Counted from the first letter of the stretch, positions 44,212 through 53,574 are shown. The stretch is 64,000 bases of DNA from GCA-2708415 sp964353185 (GCA_964353185.1 CAYGUV010000002.1:132618-196617); one strand, 5' to 3'. Notes: generated by a model from the sequence alone, not told the origin. Numbers and translations are program-made.

Positions 44212-45360
44212 CTACTTTTGAGCCTTTGATTTGTTTTTTATGAATGCAGTTTCATATTCACCTATAATCTCTAGATCAAAGCTACCCGGTTTCATATTGA
44301 GGTATGAGCTTTTAGACAGTTTTATTACTTTTACAGGCTCCTCGCTCTCTCTGCAGCCTTTTAATACTCCAACTGCTCCTGCAATTTCATACCAATTAGT
44401 CTCCAGAGCCCCTGCATACTGAACAACACCCATATCTATACCAGACATTTTTGATTGATCCGCTGATGTATTTAAGTACCTATCACAATTTCTAAAGTGA
44501 TTATAGATTTCTATATTGCGTTCTAAAGTAATATTCACTACCTCTTCTCCGTTTAAAACAACCAGAACATTACTTTGAAGTCTGTCATTAAGTTGAATTG
44601 AGATACAAAATTCAGCCCAGTCATTAAAATCTAATTGTTTAGATAAAGTGAAAACGTCTTTAACATTATTTGCCCCCCTCACTATTAAGTGAGGTATTCT
44701 ACCATTGTCCAAAATAAGACTGTATCGCATGGGAGACTGAGGATACATTGAATCCATTAAGATAGATTTTTCAGAAAGCTGTTGTTCATACAAATAGAAG
44801 CATAAAAAAACAGTAGAGCACGATATGTTTTTTAGTACACTTATACCATTATCTAAAATTAGCTGTGCAATACTAACCAGCATAGATTTTAAAATATCGA
44901 ATCCACCTAAATCCTCACTTAAAAGCTTTGCAAAATTTTCTGGTATTTGATGATCGTAATGAGATCCCCCATACCTATTAGCATAAAATCCTAAAATTTC
45001 ATTCACTTTCAATTTTTCACCTTCGTATTCCAGTACTTCAAAATCCAAAAAATCTGTCAAAGAAATTTTCTCTTGATTTTCGTTTGTCCTTACCGAGGAA
45101 AATGGTATTCCACAAACCTTTATCTTAGGCCGCTGTGTTTCTTTTTGTACAACAGGATTTAAAAAAAACACTTGGTCTGAGGAAGAAATTTCTAAATTTT
45201 GCCAATTTTTAGACTGAACATATATATTCATATTCGCTCCTATAGTATCCGCAATATCTAATAGAAGTGATTTTTTGCCACGCGATTTTTCTATCAATAA
45301 TGAACGAAGCTGCCCATAAATTGGGATCAACAGGTGAGGCCTACTTTGTGCTGATTGCAA
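44212..45360 (-). CDS. Orphan protein of at least 382 residues next to tRNA-Ser
   Basis: I do not recognise this protein. The frame from TTG 45360 gives 382 residues without signal peptide or repeated transmembrane helices; one hydrophobic stretch (STVFLCFYLYEQQ) lies mid-protein. The reading frame stays open upstream to a stop at 45471 and the extra residues look coding (ITKTYKHREFNKAFYLRIHD). There is no ATG, GTG or TTG there, but an ATT at 45453 follows AGGTG by five bases. It lies 115 bases from the 3' end of the tRNA gene, is AT-richer than the housekeeping neighbours and stands alone, which could mean recent acquisition. No integrase or second copy of the tRNA end is visible. Confidence 0.65.
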   Translation of the reverse strand: MQSAQSRPHLLIPIYGQLRSLLIEKSRGKKSLLLDIADTIGANMNIYVQSKNWQNLEISSSDQVFFLNPVVQKETQRPKIKVCGIPFSSVRTNENQEKISLTDFLDFEVLEYEGEKLKVNEILGFYANRYGGSHYDHQIPENFAKLLSEDLGGFDILKSMLVSIAQLILDNGISVLKNISCSTVFLCFYLYEQQLSEKSILMDSMYPQSPMRYSLILDNGRIPHLIVRGANNVKDVFTLSKQLDFNDWAEFCISIQLNDRLQSNVLVVLNGEEVVNITLERNIEIYNHFRNCDRYLNTSADQSKMSGIDMGVVQYAGALETNWYEIAGAVGVLKGCRESEEPVKVIKLSKSSYLNMKPGSFDLEIIGEYETAFIKNKSKAQK

Positions 45361-45567
45361 ACAATCTTGAATGATTTTTAACGCATTTGATAAATCATGA
45401 ATGCGTAAATAGAAGGCTTTATTAAATTCTCTATGTTTATATGTTTTTGTAATATTTACACCTACTCTTTATTTAGGGAGCTATGAAATTCAGTATTCTT
45501 AACTAGCATATGATTAAAAAACTACACTATGAAAACAACAACATAAATAGTAAAGAAGTAAGAAAAA

Positions 45568-45657
45568 TGGCGGACAGAGCGGGATTCGAACCCGCGTAGG
45601 GGGTGAACCCTAACACGCTTTCCAAGCGTGCGCCTTAAGCCACTCGGCCACCTGTCC
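45568..45657 (-). tRNA. tRNA-Ser (anticodon GGA)
   Basis: On the minus strand the acceptor stem GGACAGG pairs with TCTGTCC, followed by G and an encoded CCA. The anticodon arm CACGC-TTGGAAA-GCGTG gives anticodon GGA, reading serine UCC and UCU. A long variable arm of class II type and the T arm GCGGG-TTCGAAT-CCCGC are present. Length is 90 bases including CCA. Confidence 0.97.
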
Positions 45658-45757
45658 GCATTGACTGGGACATTATCCGCAAAAACATATATTTTCAACC
45701 AAAGAATAAGCTGATAAACTGTTTTTACAAAATTCACCTTATCCAAGGCTTTAATCT

Positions 45758-46189
45758 ATGCGCCCCTTACTCATTCTCTTATTTATTCCTGTTTTGGCGG
45801 CTATCACGCTTGATATTCTCATCAATTTCTTTCCTGATATCGATTTGATGAAACCTTACAACATTAACCTTTATAAAGAAGGTTTTATCAAATTTGCCGA
45901 TGCGGGCTGGGTTTTTGAAAGATTTGCCGCTGGACCATTCGAAACAATAAAATCAATGAGCATGGATGAAGCTGCATGGGATAAATATATAGTCCCTATC
46001 TTAAGCCTGCCGATGATTGTCGTTGCAGGTTTTCCATTTTTATTGGCCTTACTAGCTTATGGTTTATATGTTTTATTTGCCAATAAATTCTTTATCGAAA
46101 CCTTCCGTTTTAATAAAAAAACCAAAGCCAAAGACAAAACTATTTACAAAAACGCAAAAACAAACGCCTTAAAATTTAAACGTAAATAA
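45758..46189 (+). CDS. Uncharacterised membrane protein (143 residues, two helices)
   Basis: Two hydrophobic segments are visible, LLILLFIPVLAAITLDILIN at the N-terminus and LSLPMIVVAGFPFLLALLAY near residue 90, with a short loop between them (AGWVFERFAAGPFETIKSMS) and a strongly basic C-terminal tail (NKKTKAKDKTIYKNAKTNAL) that would be cytoplasmic. No family is recognised. It ends three bases before the stop of the convergent hydrolase gene. Confidence 0.65.
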   Translation: MRPLLILLFIPVLAAITLDILINFFPDIDLMKPYNINLYKEGFIKFADAGWVFERFAAGPFETIKSMSMDEAAWDKYIVPILSLPMIVVAGFPFLLALLAYGLYVLFANKFFIETFRFNKKTKAKDKTIYKNAKTNALKFKRK

Positions 46190-46192
46190 ACG

Positions 46193-46939
46193 TTACACGG
46201 GCAATGCTTCAATAACTTGCTTTAAAATCTGCAATTCTTCGGGCGAAGATAAACGATGATCCCCTTCTTCAATGTACGTAATACGTACATCTGTTGATTG
46301 AAAGACATCTTTTATCTTTTCTGCCGTTTCCCATGGCACATCAGCATCTTTTTTCCCTTGAATTAACGAAATCGGAAAATCAACCTTCAAGCTTTTATGC
46401 AAGAGCGATAGATCGCGCCCATCCTCCAATAACGCCGCTGAAATTGCGTATGGGTCGCCATAATCATTCGGTAAATCAAAATAACCTTGTTTTTCGAGGG
46501 TCGCTTTTTGTTCATCTGATATTTGCGCCTCCATCCATTTGGTAAAATCGGGCGCTGCAGCCAAACCAATAAGCCCCGCAATCATCTGGGGTGTACGTTC
46601 GGCCAAAATAAGGCTAATCCACCCGCCCATGGACGACCCGACCAAAATAACAGGCTCTTCAAAGCAATGCTCAATCATTTCTTTGGCATCATTGGCCCAA
46701 TCACTGAGGCATAAGTCGTTAAAATCCCCTTGTGACGCGCCATGCCCAGAATAATCAAACCGTAAAAAATCCCGCCCAGCGGCGCGGCAATATTCCTCCA
46801 AAAATAAGGCCTTAGTCCCTTGCATGTCTGAGCGAAACCCGCCTAAAAAGACAATCGGCGGTTTTGCTATGGCATTATCGTGACGCAGAAGCACATACGC
46901 TAAATCAGGGGCATCTTTACGCTTTAAAATATCAGTCAT
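46193..46939 (-). CDS. Alpha/beta hydrolase, esterase or thioesterase-like
   Basis: This is a 248-residue cytoplasmic alpha/beta-fold hydrolase. The oxyanion region IVFLGGFRSDMQGTKA leads to the nucleophile elbow VGSSMGGWISL. The catalytic Asp is probably in QGKKDADVPW and the His in EEGDHRLSSPEE, completing a Ser-Asp-His triad. The sequence resembles the ABHD10-like acyl-protein or carboxylesterase group. The physiological substrate is unknown. It is divergent from the glycosyltransferase pair. Confidence 0.85.
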   Translation of the reverse strand: MTDILKRKDAPDLAYVLLRHDNAIAKPPIVFLGGFRSDMQGTKALFLEEYCRAAGRDFLRFDYSGHGASQGDFNDLCLSDWANDAKEMIEHCFEEPVILVGSSMGGWISLILAERTPQMIAGLIGLAAAPDFTKWMEAQISDEQKATLEKQGYFDLPNDYGDPYAISAALLEDGRDLSLLHKSLKVDFPISLIQGKKDADVPWETAEKIKDVFQSTDVRITYIEEGDHRLSSPEELQILKQVIEALPV

Positions 46940-47029
46940 AATTTAAATTTTGCTCTTATTTTGTAATCCGCTATTATAAGCACAGCATATTCAATTTACA
47001 AAATTTCTAAAAATAAAATCTGATCCATA

Positions 47030-48229
47030 ATGTCTACATCACCCAATCAAATCCCAAGAAGCCCCGTGATCATGCAAATCATTCCTGAATTAGGGACCGG
47101 TGGCGCAGAACAAGGGTGCATTGATGTCGCAATCGCCTTAAAAAATGCAGGCTCGCGCGCCATTATTGTCTCTAACGGGGGCCATCGGGTGCATGAATTA
47201 AAACGCCACGATATTGAACATATTGACCTACCTGTTCACAGTAAAAATCCATTAGTCATTTACAAAAACATTACCCTTATTCGAAACCTGATTGAAAAAT
47301 ATAATGTTGATATCGTACATGTACGAAGCCGCGCCCCTGCGTGGTCTGCGTATTACGCGGTAAAAAAAACTAAAGCTAAATTTCTAACAACTTGTCATGC
47401 GCCATATAATTTGGGCGGTAAATGGAAAAATAAATATAACTCTATCATGGCAAAAGGGAATCGTGTTATAGCAATTTCAAATCATGTTGCTAACTATTTG
47501 GTCAATAACTACGACATCAACCCCAATATCATTCGCCTTATTCATAGAGGGGTAAATTTAGAAAAACATAACCCAGCCGTAATAAAGCCACCACAGCTTA
47601 TTAAAATCACAAAAGAATGGCGTATTCCCGACCATGCACAGGTCATCATGCTACCCGCCCGCTTAACCCGATGGAAAGGGCACCATGTCTTAATTGACGC
47701 CATGGAAAAATTAGACCGTAAAGACGTGTTTTGCGTGCTGATTGGCCCCGATCAAGGGCGCACAGAATATCGTGAAGAGTTAGAACAATCTATCGATGAA
47801 AAACAATTAGGAAAACAAATCCGTATCGTCGATCGATGTGATGATATGCCTGCCGCATATATGTGCTCCACCATCGTTGTAAGCGCATCTATCGAACCTG
47901 AAGGCTTTGGCCGCATTCCTATTGAGGCACAGGCAATGGGCCGTCCCATTATTGCAACTGATCATGGCGGCGCACAAGAAACTGTTTTACACAACCAAAC
48001 AGGTTGGCTTATACCACCAAATAATTCTGATATTTTGGCACAAACTTTGGCATACGCTCTTGACCTTGATGAAGAAAAGAAAATTCAAATGGCGCATCAT
48101 GCCATGCATCATATTGCCAATAATTTTAGCAAAGAAAAAATGATGGATGAAACATTAAATGTTTATGCAGAATTGCTTCAGGAAAAATATAATGTTTACC
48201 CGACCACGCAACAAATGAACGCTGCGTAA
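47030..48229 (+). CDS. Glycosyltransferase family 4 (GT-B) enzyme
   Basis: This 399-residue retaining glycosyltransferase has two Rossmann domains. The N-terminal PELGTGGAEQGCIDVAIAL is the acceptor-side glycine loop. The C-terminal domain has ARLTRWKGHHVLIDA and the diagnostic E-x7-E motif EPEGFGRIPIEAQAMGRPI, which binds the sugar nucleotide. It is followed 12 bases later by a family 9 glycosyltransferase gene, so a role in lipopolysaccharide core or another surface glycan is inferred. Donor and acceptor are unknown. Confidence 0.92.
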   Translation: MSTSPNQIPRSPVIMQIIPELGTGGAEQGCIDVAIALKNAGSRAIIVSNGGHRVHELKRHDIEHIDLPVHSKNPLVIYKNITLIRNLIEKYNVDIVHVRSRAPAWSAYYAVKKTKAKFLTTCHAPYNLGGKWKNKYNSIMAKGNRVIAISNHVANYLVNNYDINPNIIRLIHRGVNLEKHNPAVIKPPQLIKITKEWRIPDHAQVIMLPARLTRWKGHHVLIDAMEKLDRKDVFCVLIGPDQGRTEYREELEQSIDEKQLGKQIRIVDRCDDMPAAYMCSTIVVSASIEPEGFGRIPIEAQAMGRPIIATDHGGAQETVLHNQTGWLIPPNNSDILAQTLAYALDLDEEKKIQMAHHAMHHIANNFSKEKMMDETLNVYAELLQEKYNVYPTTQQMNAA

Positions 48230-48241
48230 ATACCAAATCCA

Positions 48242-49165
48242 ATGACAAAAAATATACTCGTGATAAAATTGGGGGCGCTTGGTGATTTTATTATCGCCCT
48301 TGGTGCTATGAAAGCTATTCAGGAAAAACACTCAGGCGCGCATATTACTTTGCTCACGACAAAAAACTTCGAATCTTTTGCGCAAAAAAGTGGTTATTTC
48401 GACGATATTTGGATTGATGATCGTCCGAAATTTCATCAGCCACTAAAATGGTTTGCCCTGCATCAGCGTTTAAATAACGGCAATTTTGATCGCGTCTATG
48501 ATTTACAAAATAATGACAGAACCAATATTTATTTTCGGTTATTTTGGCCACAACCAGAATGGGTCGGCACTGCCAAAGGGGGAAGCCATTATTACAATGA
48601 CCCTGCCCGCACCGCGGGTCTTCCGCTCGATGGTTTGCGCCTATTATTGGCCCAGGCCGATATAAAAGATATACAGGTCGATACAATGGATTGGATCAAG
48701 ACCGATTTATCAGCTTTTAATTTACGAAATCCGTATGCTTTAATTGTTCCAGGCTCCGCCCCCTCCCGCCCTGAAAAGCGTTGGCCAAGGGAAAAATACT
48801 TGGCTCTATGTCAAAAACTCATAAAACAAAACATCCAACCCGTTTTATTGGGCACAAAGGATGAGGCGGAAACAACCAATTACATCGCAGAAAATTGCCC
48901 AGAAGCCCTCAATCTTACCGCCAAAACCAGTCTTTTTGATATTATCACATTAGGGCGTCATGCCGCCTATGCCGTGGGTAACGACACAGGGCCCATGCAT
49001 ATGATTGCGCCAACAGGGTGCAAAACACTTGTTCTTTTCTCCAAACACAGCAACCCAACGCGTAACGCGCCCATGGGAAAACATGTTCATACAATAGAAG
49101 TGAGCAATTTTGATGATTTAAACGTACAGCAAGTGTTCGATCAATTAGTTCATTCTAACAATTAA
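48242..49165 (+). CDS. Glycosyltransferase family 9 (heptosyltransferase-like)
   Basis: This 307-residue GT9 protein begins with ILVIKLGALGDFIIALGAMK, the classical ADP-heptose:LPS heptosyltransferase start. It has VPGSAPSRPEKRWPREKYLA and the nucleotide-sugar loop AVGNDTGPMHMIAPTGC. It probably adds a heptose or related sugar to lipopolysaccharide inner core. It forms a pair with the preceding GT4 gene. Its TAA stop overlaps that of the convergent SDR gene by four bases (TTAA at 49162-49165). Confidence 0.92.
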   Translation: MTKNILVIKLGALGDFIIALGAMKAIQEKHSGAHITLLTTKNFESFAQKSGYFDDIWIDDRPKFHQPLKWFALHQRLNNGNFDRVYDLQNNDRTNIYFRLFWPQPEWVGTAKGGSHYYNDPARTAGLPLDGLRLLLAQADIKDIQVDTMDWIKTDLSAFNLRNPYALIVPGSAPSRPEKRWPREKYLALCQKLIKQNIQPVLLGTKDEAETTNYIAENCPEALNLTAKTSLFDIITLGRHAAYAVGNDTGPMHMIAPTGCKTLVLFSKHSNPTRNAPMGKHVHTIEVSNFDDLNVQQVFDQLVHSNN

Positions 49166-49944
49166 TCAACAAGCGCCCCTTTTGCTGGTGTCTTGGCCAA
49201 TATTTTTTGCGCCAGACAATCGGGTAAAATACCAATAAACCAACTCGTAAAATGTACGGGGAATGGAAAACAAATCCGCCCCTTATTCTTGCTTAAACCT
49301 TTGGCAATGATATTGGCCGCTTTATCCGCGCTCATTAAAAATGGCATCGGAAAATCATTTTTATCCGTTAAACGTGTTTTCACAAATCCGGGGCAAATAA
49401 CATTAACCTCAATATTGGTCTGGCGTAATGCCCCCCGTAATGCCTCCCCATAATAACGTACAGCGCCCTTTGACGCACTATAGCTTGGCGCGCTTGGCCA
49501 CCCCCGAAAACCCGCAAGGGAACTGACAATGGCAATCTGTTTTTGCGTCTGTACGTCTTTAAAAATCTCTAACGCAGGCTCAACCGTGTTAAAAACACCT
49601 GTCACATTGACGTCAAAAATTTTACGCGCCTCTGATATCGGCTCTCCATCTAATCGCCCCGCGGTACCGCCAGAAATACCCGCATTGGCGATGACCAAAT
49701 CTAGGGGTGCGTCATCATGGCTATGGTGAATAAATTGGCGCATTCCCTCTTTATCAGTCACATCAACCAAGGCCGTCACAACGCGCGCGCCGCGCTCCTG
49801 ACAAACTGTCGAAATTTCTGTCAATCTTTCAGCATCACGCCCCGTTAAATATAAACGGACGCCTTCTGCTGCATAATAATTCGCCAATGCCGCGCCCAAA
49901 CCGCTCGACGCGCCTGTAATAAGTATATTTTTTGGATTTTTCAT
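49162..49944 (-). CDS. Short-chain dehydrogenase/reductase
   Basis: This is a 260-residue classical SDR. It has the NAD(P) loop ITGASSGLGAALANYYA, the NAG motif LVIANAGISGGTAG and the catalytic Ser/Tyr/Lys in SSLAGFRGWPSAPSYSASKG. VICPGFVKTRLTDKNDFPMP follows. The length and C-terminal segment fit the group of SDRs of unknown substrate related to YdfG/DltE-type reductases. It is divergent from gmk with 77 bases between them. Confidence 0.9.
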   Translation of the reverse strand: MKNPKNILITGASSGLGAALANYYAAEGVRLYLTGRDAERLTEISTVCQERGARVVTALVDVTDKEGMRQFIHHSHDDAPLDLVIANAGISGGTAGRLDGEPISEARKIFDVNVTGVFNTVEPALEIFKDVQTQKQIAIVSSLAGFRGWPSAPSYSASKGAVRYYGEALRGALRQTNIEVNVICPGFVKTRLTDKNDFPMPFLMSADKAANIIAKGLSKNKGRICFPFPVHFTSWFIGILPDCLAQKILAKTPAKGALVD

Positions 49945-50021
49945 GATTTTATCATAACGAAATCTTATAAAATGTCGATGATGGCTTTATCCGCAACGCA
50001 AATACAGATACGATACAGACT

Positions 50022-50669
50022 ATGGATAGTACCGCTTTAAAACGACGGGGCCTTATGTATGTTCTTTCTTCACCATCTGGTGCAGGAAAAACAACCATCA
50101 CACGCGCCCTTTTGAAAAAAAATAAAGAATTAACCATCTCTATTTCCGCGACAACGCGCCCCCAACGTGCCAGTGAAATTCAAGGGGAAGATTACAATTT
50201 TGTCGATATTCCCGAATTTAATCGAATGGTCGATAACGGCGAAATGTTGGAACACGCCAAAGTTTTCGGTAATTATTACGGCACCCCCCGTGACACGGTT
50301 GAGGCCGCCTTAGCCATGGGCCAAGATGTTATTTTCGATATTGATTGGCAGGGCACACAGCAACTTCGTGAAGTGGCGCGGGATGATTTGGTCACCGTGT
50401 TTATCCTTCCGCCTTCCGCGCGGGAATTAGAAAACCGCCTACGCAATCGCTCAAAAGATACATTAGAAACAGACACGCAAATTCGTGGCCGTATGGAAAA
50501 ATCGACTGATGAAATGATGCATTATTCTGAATATGATTATGTGCTGATAAACGAAGATATTGACTTAACCATCAATCAGGCGCAAATGATCTTAGATGCA
50601 GAGCGTCTTAAACGCCGCCGTTTGATTGGCTTATCAGACTTTGTTCGTGGTGTTGCAGACGGTCTTTAA
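50022..50669 (+). CDS. gmk: Guanylate kinase
   Basis: Guanylate kinase phosphorylates GMP to GDP with ATP. The 215 residues start MDSTALKRRGLMYVLSSPSG; an internal ATG at codon 12 is an alternative start. The P-loop SSPSGAGKTTITRAL, the GMP-binding ATTRPQRASEIQGEDYNFVD and the lid region NRLRNRSKDT are intact. Its stop lies one base from the stop of the convergent rsmA. gmk beside rsmA and surA is a familiar alphaproteobacterial neighbourhood. Confidence 0.97.
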   Translation: MDSTALKRRGLMYVLSSPSGAGKTTITRALLKKNKELTISISATTRPQRASEIQGEDYNFVDIPEFNRMVDNGEMLEHAKVFGNYYGTPRDTVEAALAMGQDVIFDIDWQGTQQLREVARDDLVTVFILPPSARELENRLRNRSKDTLETDTQIRGRMEKSTDEMMHYSEYDYVLINEDIDLTINQAQMILDAERLKRRRLIGLSDFVRGVADGL

Positions 50670-50670
50670 T

Positions 50671-51519
50671 TTATTTTTTCTCGACCGCTTTTGCCAATCT
50701 AATAAAATCTTCAACAGATAAGTTTTCTGCGCGATCCATTTCATTTAACCCAACAATATCAAAATATTCACGATAATTTTTCAACGAACTACGTATCATT
50801 TTTCGCCGCTGACCATAGGCGGCGGCTGTAATATTTTCTATTGTTTTCATTTTGGGGCTATGTTCATCCAAAATCTTTGGTACGAAATGTACAATACTTG
50901 ATGTAACTTTTGGGGCAGGCGTAAATGCCGATGCAGGCACATCAAAAGATTTTTTCACATCACACAACCACTGACACAAAACAGCCAATCGCCCATAATG
51001 TTTATCCCCCACCTTGGCCGTAATACGCTGCGCCACTTCTTTTTGAAACATAAGCGTCATACTGTTATACGCCGCTTCATCGGCCCTTATTTGTGACAAC
51101 CACCCAATTAATAATGGGGTCGCTATATTATAAGGTAAATTGGCCACAATCGCCCGTGGCTCATCACTCATGGACAGTAAGTTGGCCTCCAACGCATCTT
51201 GGTGATGCAATGTAAACCGATCTGAAAAACCATCCGTTAAATGTGATAATGCACTAATAACACGCGGGTCATACTCTAACGCGATTACATGTTTTGCCTG
51301 TGTTTTTAATAAACTACGCGTTAACCCACCTGGGCCGGGTCCAATTTCAAATATTGTTACACCATCAACCTTGCCTGCGGTGCGTGCAATCTTATCCGTT
51401 AGGTTTCCATCTAATAAAAAATTTTGTCCAAATTTTTTATCCGCACGCAGATCATGATCACGGATAATTTCACGTAAAGGTGGTAAATCGTCGATATTAT
51501 TTTTGTTGGTATTTGTCAA
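50671..51519 (-). CDS. rsmA: 16S rRNA (adenine1518/1519-N6)-dimethyltransferase
   Basis: RsmA/KsgA dimethylates two adjacent adenines near the 3' end of 16S rRNA late in 30S assembly. The 282 residues contain KKFGQNFLLDGNLTDKIA, AdoMet motif I FEIGPGPGGLTRSLL near residue 57, the catalytic NLPYNIATPLL and a C-terminal helical domain. It lies seven bases downstream of the surA-like gene on the same strand. In many relatives pdxA lies between them; here it does not. Confidence 0.97.
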   Translation of the reverse strand: MTNTNKNNIDDLPPLREIIRDHDLRADKKFGQNFLLDGNLTDKIARTAGKVDGVTIFEIGPGPGGLTRSLLKTQAKHVIALEYDPRVISALSHLTDGFSDRFTLHHQDALEANLLSMSDEPRAIVANLPYNIATPLLIGWLSQIRADEAAYNSMTLMFQKEVAQRITAKVGDKHYGRLAVLCQWLCDVKKSFDVPASAFTPAPKVTSSIVHFVPKILDEHSPKMKTIENITAAAYGQRRKMIRSSLKNYREYFDIVGLNEMDRAENLSVEDFIRLAKAVEKK

Positions 51520-51526
51520 TTAAATA

Positions 51527-52465
51527 CTAAAAACGACGTTCAATAAATGCTGACGCTTCCAAATCAGATAAATGCCTACTTTGTAATCGATCTAGTCGCT
51601 CTAAACCGATTGAGTTTAAAACTTCATCCTCGGCTGGCATGGTATCTTCTGTTTTCATACGTTTTTCTTTTACGGCTAATATATGATAACCAGACAATCC
51701 GCGCACGGGCGGGCTAATTTGTCTTTCGCCTAAGCTGGTGACGACTAAATCTAATTCTTTTGGTAATTCCCCTTCGCTAATCCAGCCCATCTCACCACCT
51801 TTTGTGGCAGAGGCGGATTTTGAAAATTGCGCTGCAACCATGCCAAACGGGGCACCGCGTAATTTTATCTCTTCAATTAATCGTTCTGCTAATTTCTTCA
51901 TCTCTACTTCATCTTCATCGGTCTGAACCGGCAAGAATATCTCCGATGTTAAAAATTCTTCTTTTCCAATTTTTGTTTTCATTTGTGTCATTTTTACATC
52001 AATATCGGTTTCTGAAACATTTACTTGCGGGCGCAAATAACTTCCGATTACTTTTGTCCATGCTAATTGCGCTTTAATCTGGCGTAACATTGTGGATTTT
52101 GGAATGCCTTGTTGTTTCAATGCCTGCTCGAATTGTTCTGCCTCTAGATTATTTTGCGCAGCCAAATTTACAAATCCTTGTTCAATTTCTTCATCGCTAA
52201 TTTCTTGATTTAAGCGTTCCGCTTCTTGTAATTTTAATTGTTCTTCAATTAACACATCTAAAACTTGGCTTCGCGCGACTTTAATATTTTCTGGTGTCGG
52301 ACGTGTGCCTGTTGATGCCATATACAACGCCATGCGGTCATCAATATCCGCTTGTGAAATTGCGTCTTTGTTGACCGTCGCGGCAATCTCAAATGTCTTC
52401 GCCTGAATGATTGTCATGGGCATGCACACCATCATGGTCAATAAAAATATTCTTAATAATGTCAT
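51527..52465 (-). CDS. surA: SurA-like periplasmic peptidyl-prolyl isomerase/chaperone
   Basis: This periplasmic chaperone is expected to escort outer-membrane proteins. It has 312 residues: a signal peptide (LLRIFLLTMMVCMPMTIIQA), a SurA N-terminal helical domain (AATVNKDAISQADIDDRMAL to LKLQEAERLNQ) and one parvulin domain containing AAQFSKSASATKGGEMGWIS and LSGYHILAVKEKR. Escherichia coli SurA has two parvulin domains; one is common in alphaproteobacteria. It is probably co-transcribed with rsmA, seven bases downstream. lptD, often upstream in other species, is absent. Confidence 0.9.
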   Translation of the reverse strand: MTLLRIFLLTMMVCMPMTIIQAKTFEIAATVNKDAISQADIDDRMALYMASTGTRPTPENIKVARSQVLDVLIEEQLKLQEAERLNQEISDEEIEQGFVNLAAQNNLEAEQFEQALKQQGIPKSTMLRQIKAQLAWTKVIGSYLRPQVNVSETDIDVKMTQMKTKIGKEEFLTSEIFLPVQTDEDEVEMKKLAERLIEEIKLRGAPFGMVAAQFSKSASATKGGEMGWISEGELPKELDLVVTSLGERQISPPVRGLSGYHILAVKEKRMKTEDTMPAEDEVLNSIGLERLDRLQSRHLSDLEASAFIERRF

Positions 52466-52575
52466 TACGTTATCCTGATCCTATTTGACTTGTCTTTAAT
52501 ATAACCGTTAAATTCTGGCGACTTTATGTTTTATTACTGATTGCTATTTATCTACAAATATAAAAAACACCATGG

Positions 52576-53544
52576 CTATGCCGCATTTTTTTCTGAAAAA
52601 CGACCGCCGCGTTTAAATGTAGATAAATATGTAGGTAAAATCACATCCATAGCCGTTGCCACAACCCCTAAATCAATTAATGTTTTTTCATCGCCATCGA
52701 TAATATTATCCGTCTTTAAAGATTTCACTTGGTCTAATGTTAAAGGTGGTTTGGGCAATAACCCCATAACCGCCCCTTGAATTTTTGCAATACCCCAAGG
52801 AATGGATATAAGCGCACGCTTTCGGTTGGTTTCTTGTAATAAAATCTCATAAATCTCTTTAAATGTTACAATATCAGGCCCACCAAGCTCATAAATATGC
52901 CCTTTTGCCTCATTTATTGGGTTTTTAAGGATGTTATTGACTGCTTTGGCTATATCACCCACATAAACAGGCTGAAATTTGGTATTTCCACCACCAATAA
53001 GGGGTAAAGCAGGCAAAAACATCGATAATTTTGCAAACATATTAAAAAATTCGTCATCTGGGCCAAAAACCACGCTCGGCCTTAAAATTGTGACGTTGCT
53101 GTACGTGTTTTGAATGGCCTGTTCCCCTTCAAATTTTGATTTGGCATATTTTGATTTTGTAGTTTCATCCCCTTTATTACACGCTAAGGCAGATACATGA
53201 ACAAATCGCTGTACGTTTTTATTTTTACATGCCTGCGAAATCATTTGGGGGATATCGACATGCGCGTGCTTAAATCCGTTTTTATTCTTCTCATATAAAA
53301 TACCAATCAGGTTGATCACATAATCACAACCTTGCACCGCATCATCAATCGATTCTTGCGTTTTATAATCACAATAATAAGGGGTAATTTGTCCGACCGT
53401 ACCAAATAGCTTTAAGTCATAAGCACTTGCTGGATGGCGGGTAATGATTTTTAGACGAAATCCCTGCTGCGCAAGCGTTTCAGATACGTTATGACCCAAG
53501 AACCCCGTTCCGCCAAAAATCCCGATTACCTTGTTTGATCTCAT
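52576..53544 (-). CDS. NDUFA9-like NAD(P)-binding epimerase/dehydratase-fold protein
   Basis: This 322-residue atypical SDR has the dinucleotide loop GIFGGTGFLGHNVSETLA at the N-terminus, VINLIGILYEKNKNGF and the active-site-like SKYAKSKFEGEQ. VTILRPSVVFGPDDEFFNMF is diagnostic of the complex I NDUFA9 subunit family. The bacterial members' role is unclear; assembly or maintenance of respiratory complex I or quinone metabolism has been suggested by family membership only. It lies 30 bases downstream of the uvrD/pcrA gene on the same strand. Confidence 0.9.
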   Translation of the reverse strand: MRSNKVIGIFGGTGFLGHNVSETLAQQGFRLKIITRHPASAYDLKLFGTVGQITPYYCDYKTQESIDDAVQGCDYVINLIGILYEKNKNGFKHAHVDIPQMISQACKNKNVQRFVHVSALACNKGDETTKSKYAKSKFEGEQAIQNTYSNVTILRPSVVFGPDDEFFNMFAKLSMFLPALPLIGGGNTKFQPVYVGDIAKAVNNILKNPINEAKGHIYELGGPDIVTFKEIYEILLQETNRKRALISIPWGIAKIQGAVMGLLPKPPLTLDQVKSLKTDNIIDGDEKTLIDLGVVATAMDVILPTYLSTFKRGGRFSEKNAA

Positions 53545-53574
53545 CTTCTTCTCTTTTTATTATTTATCTATAAA

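Noticed and set aside
44148..45567. Genomic island with attachment sites at tRNA-Ser
   Set aside because: No integrase and no second copy of the tRNA 3' end were found nearby. Only the position and composition of one orphan gene hint at it, so no island is called.
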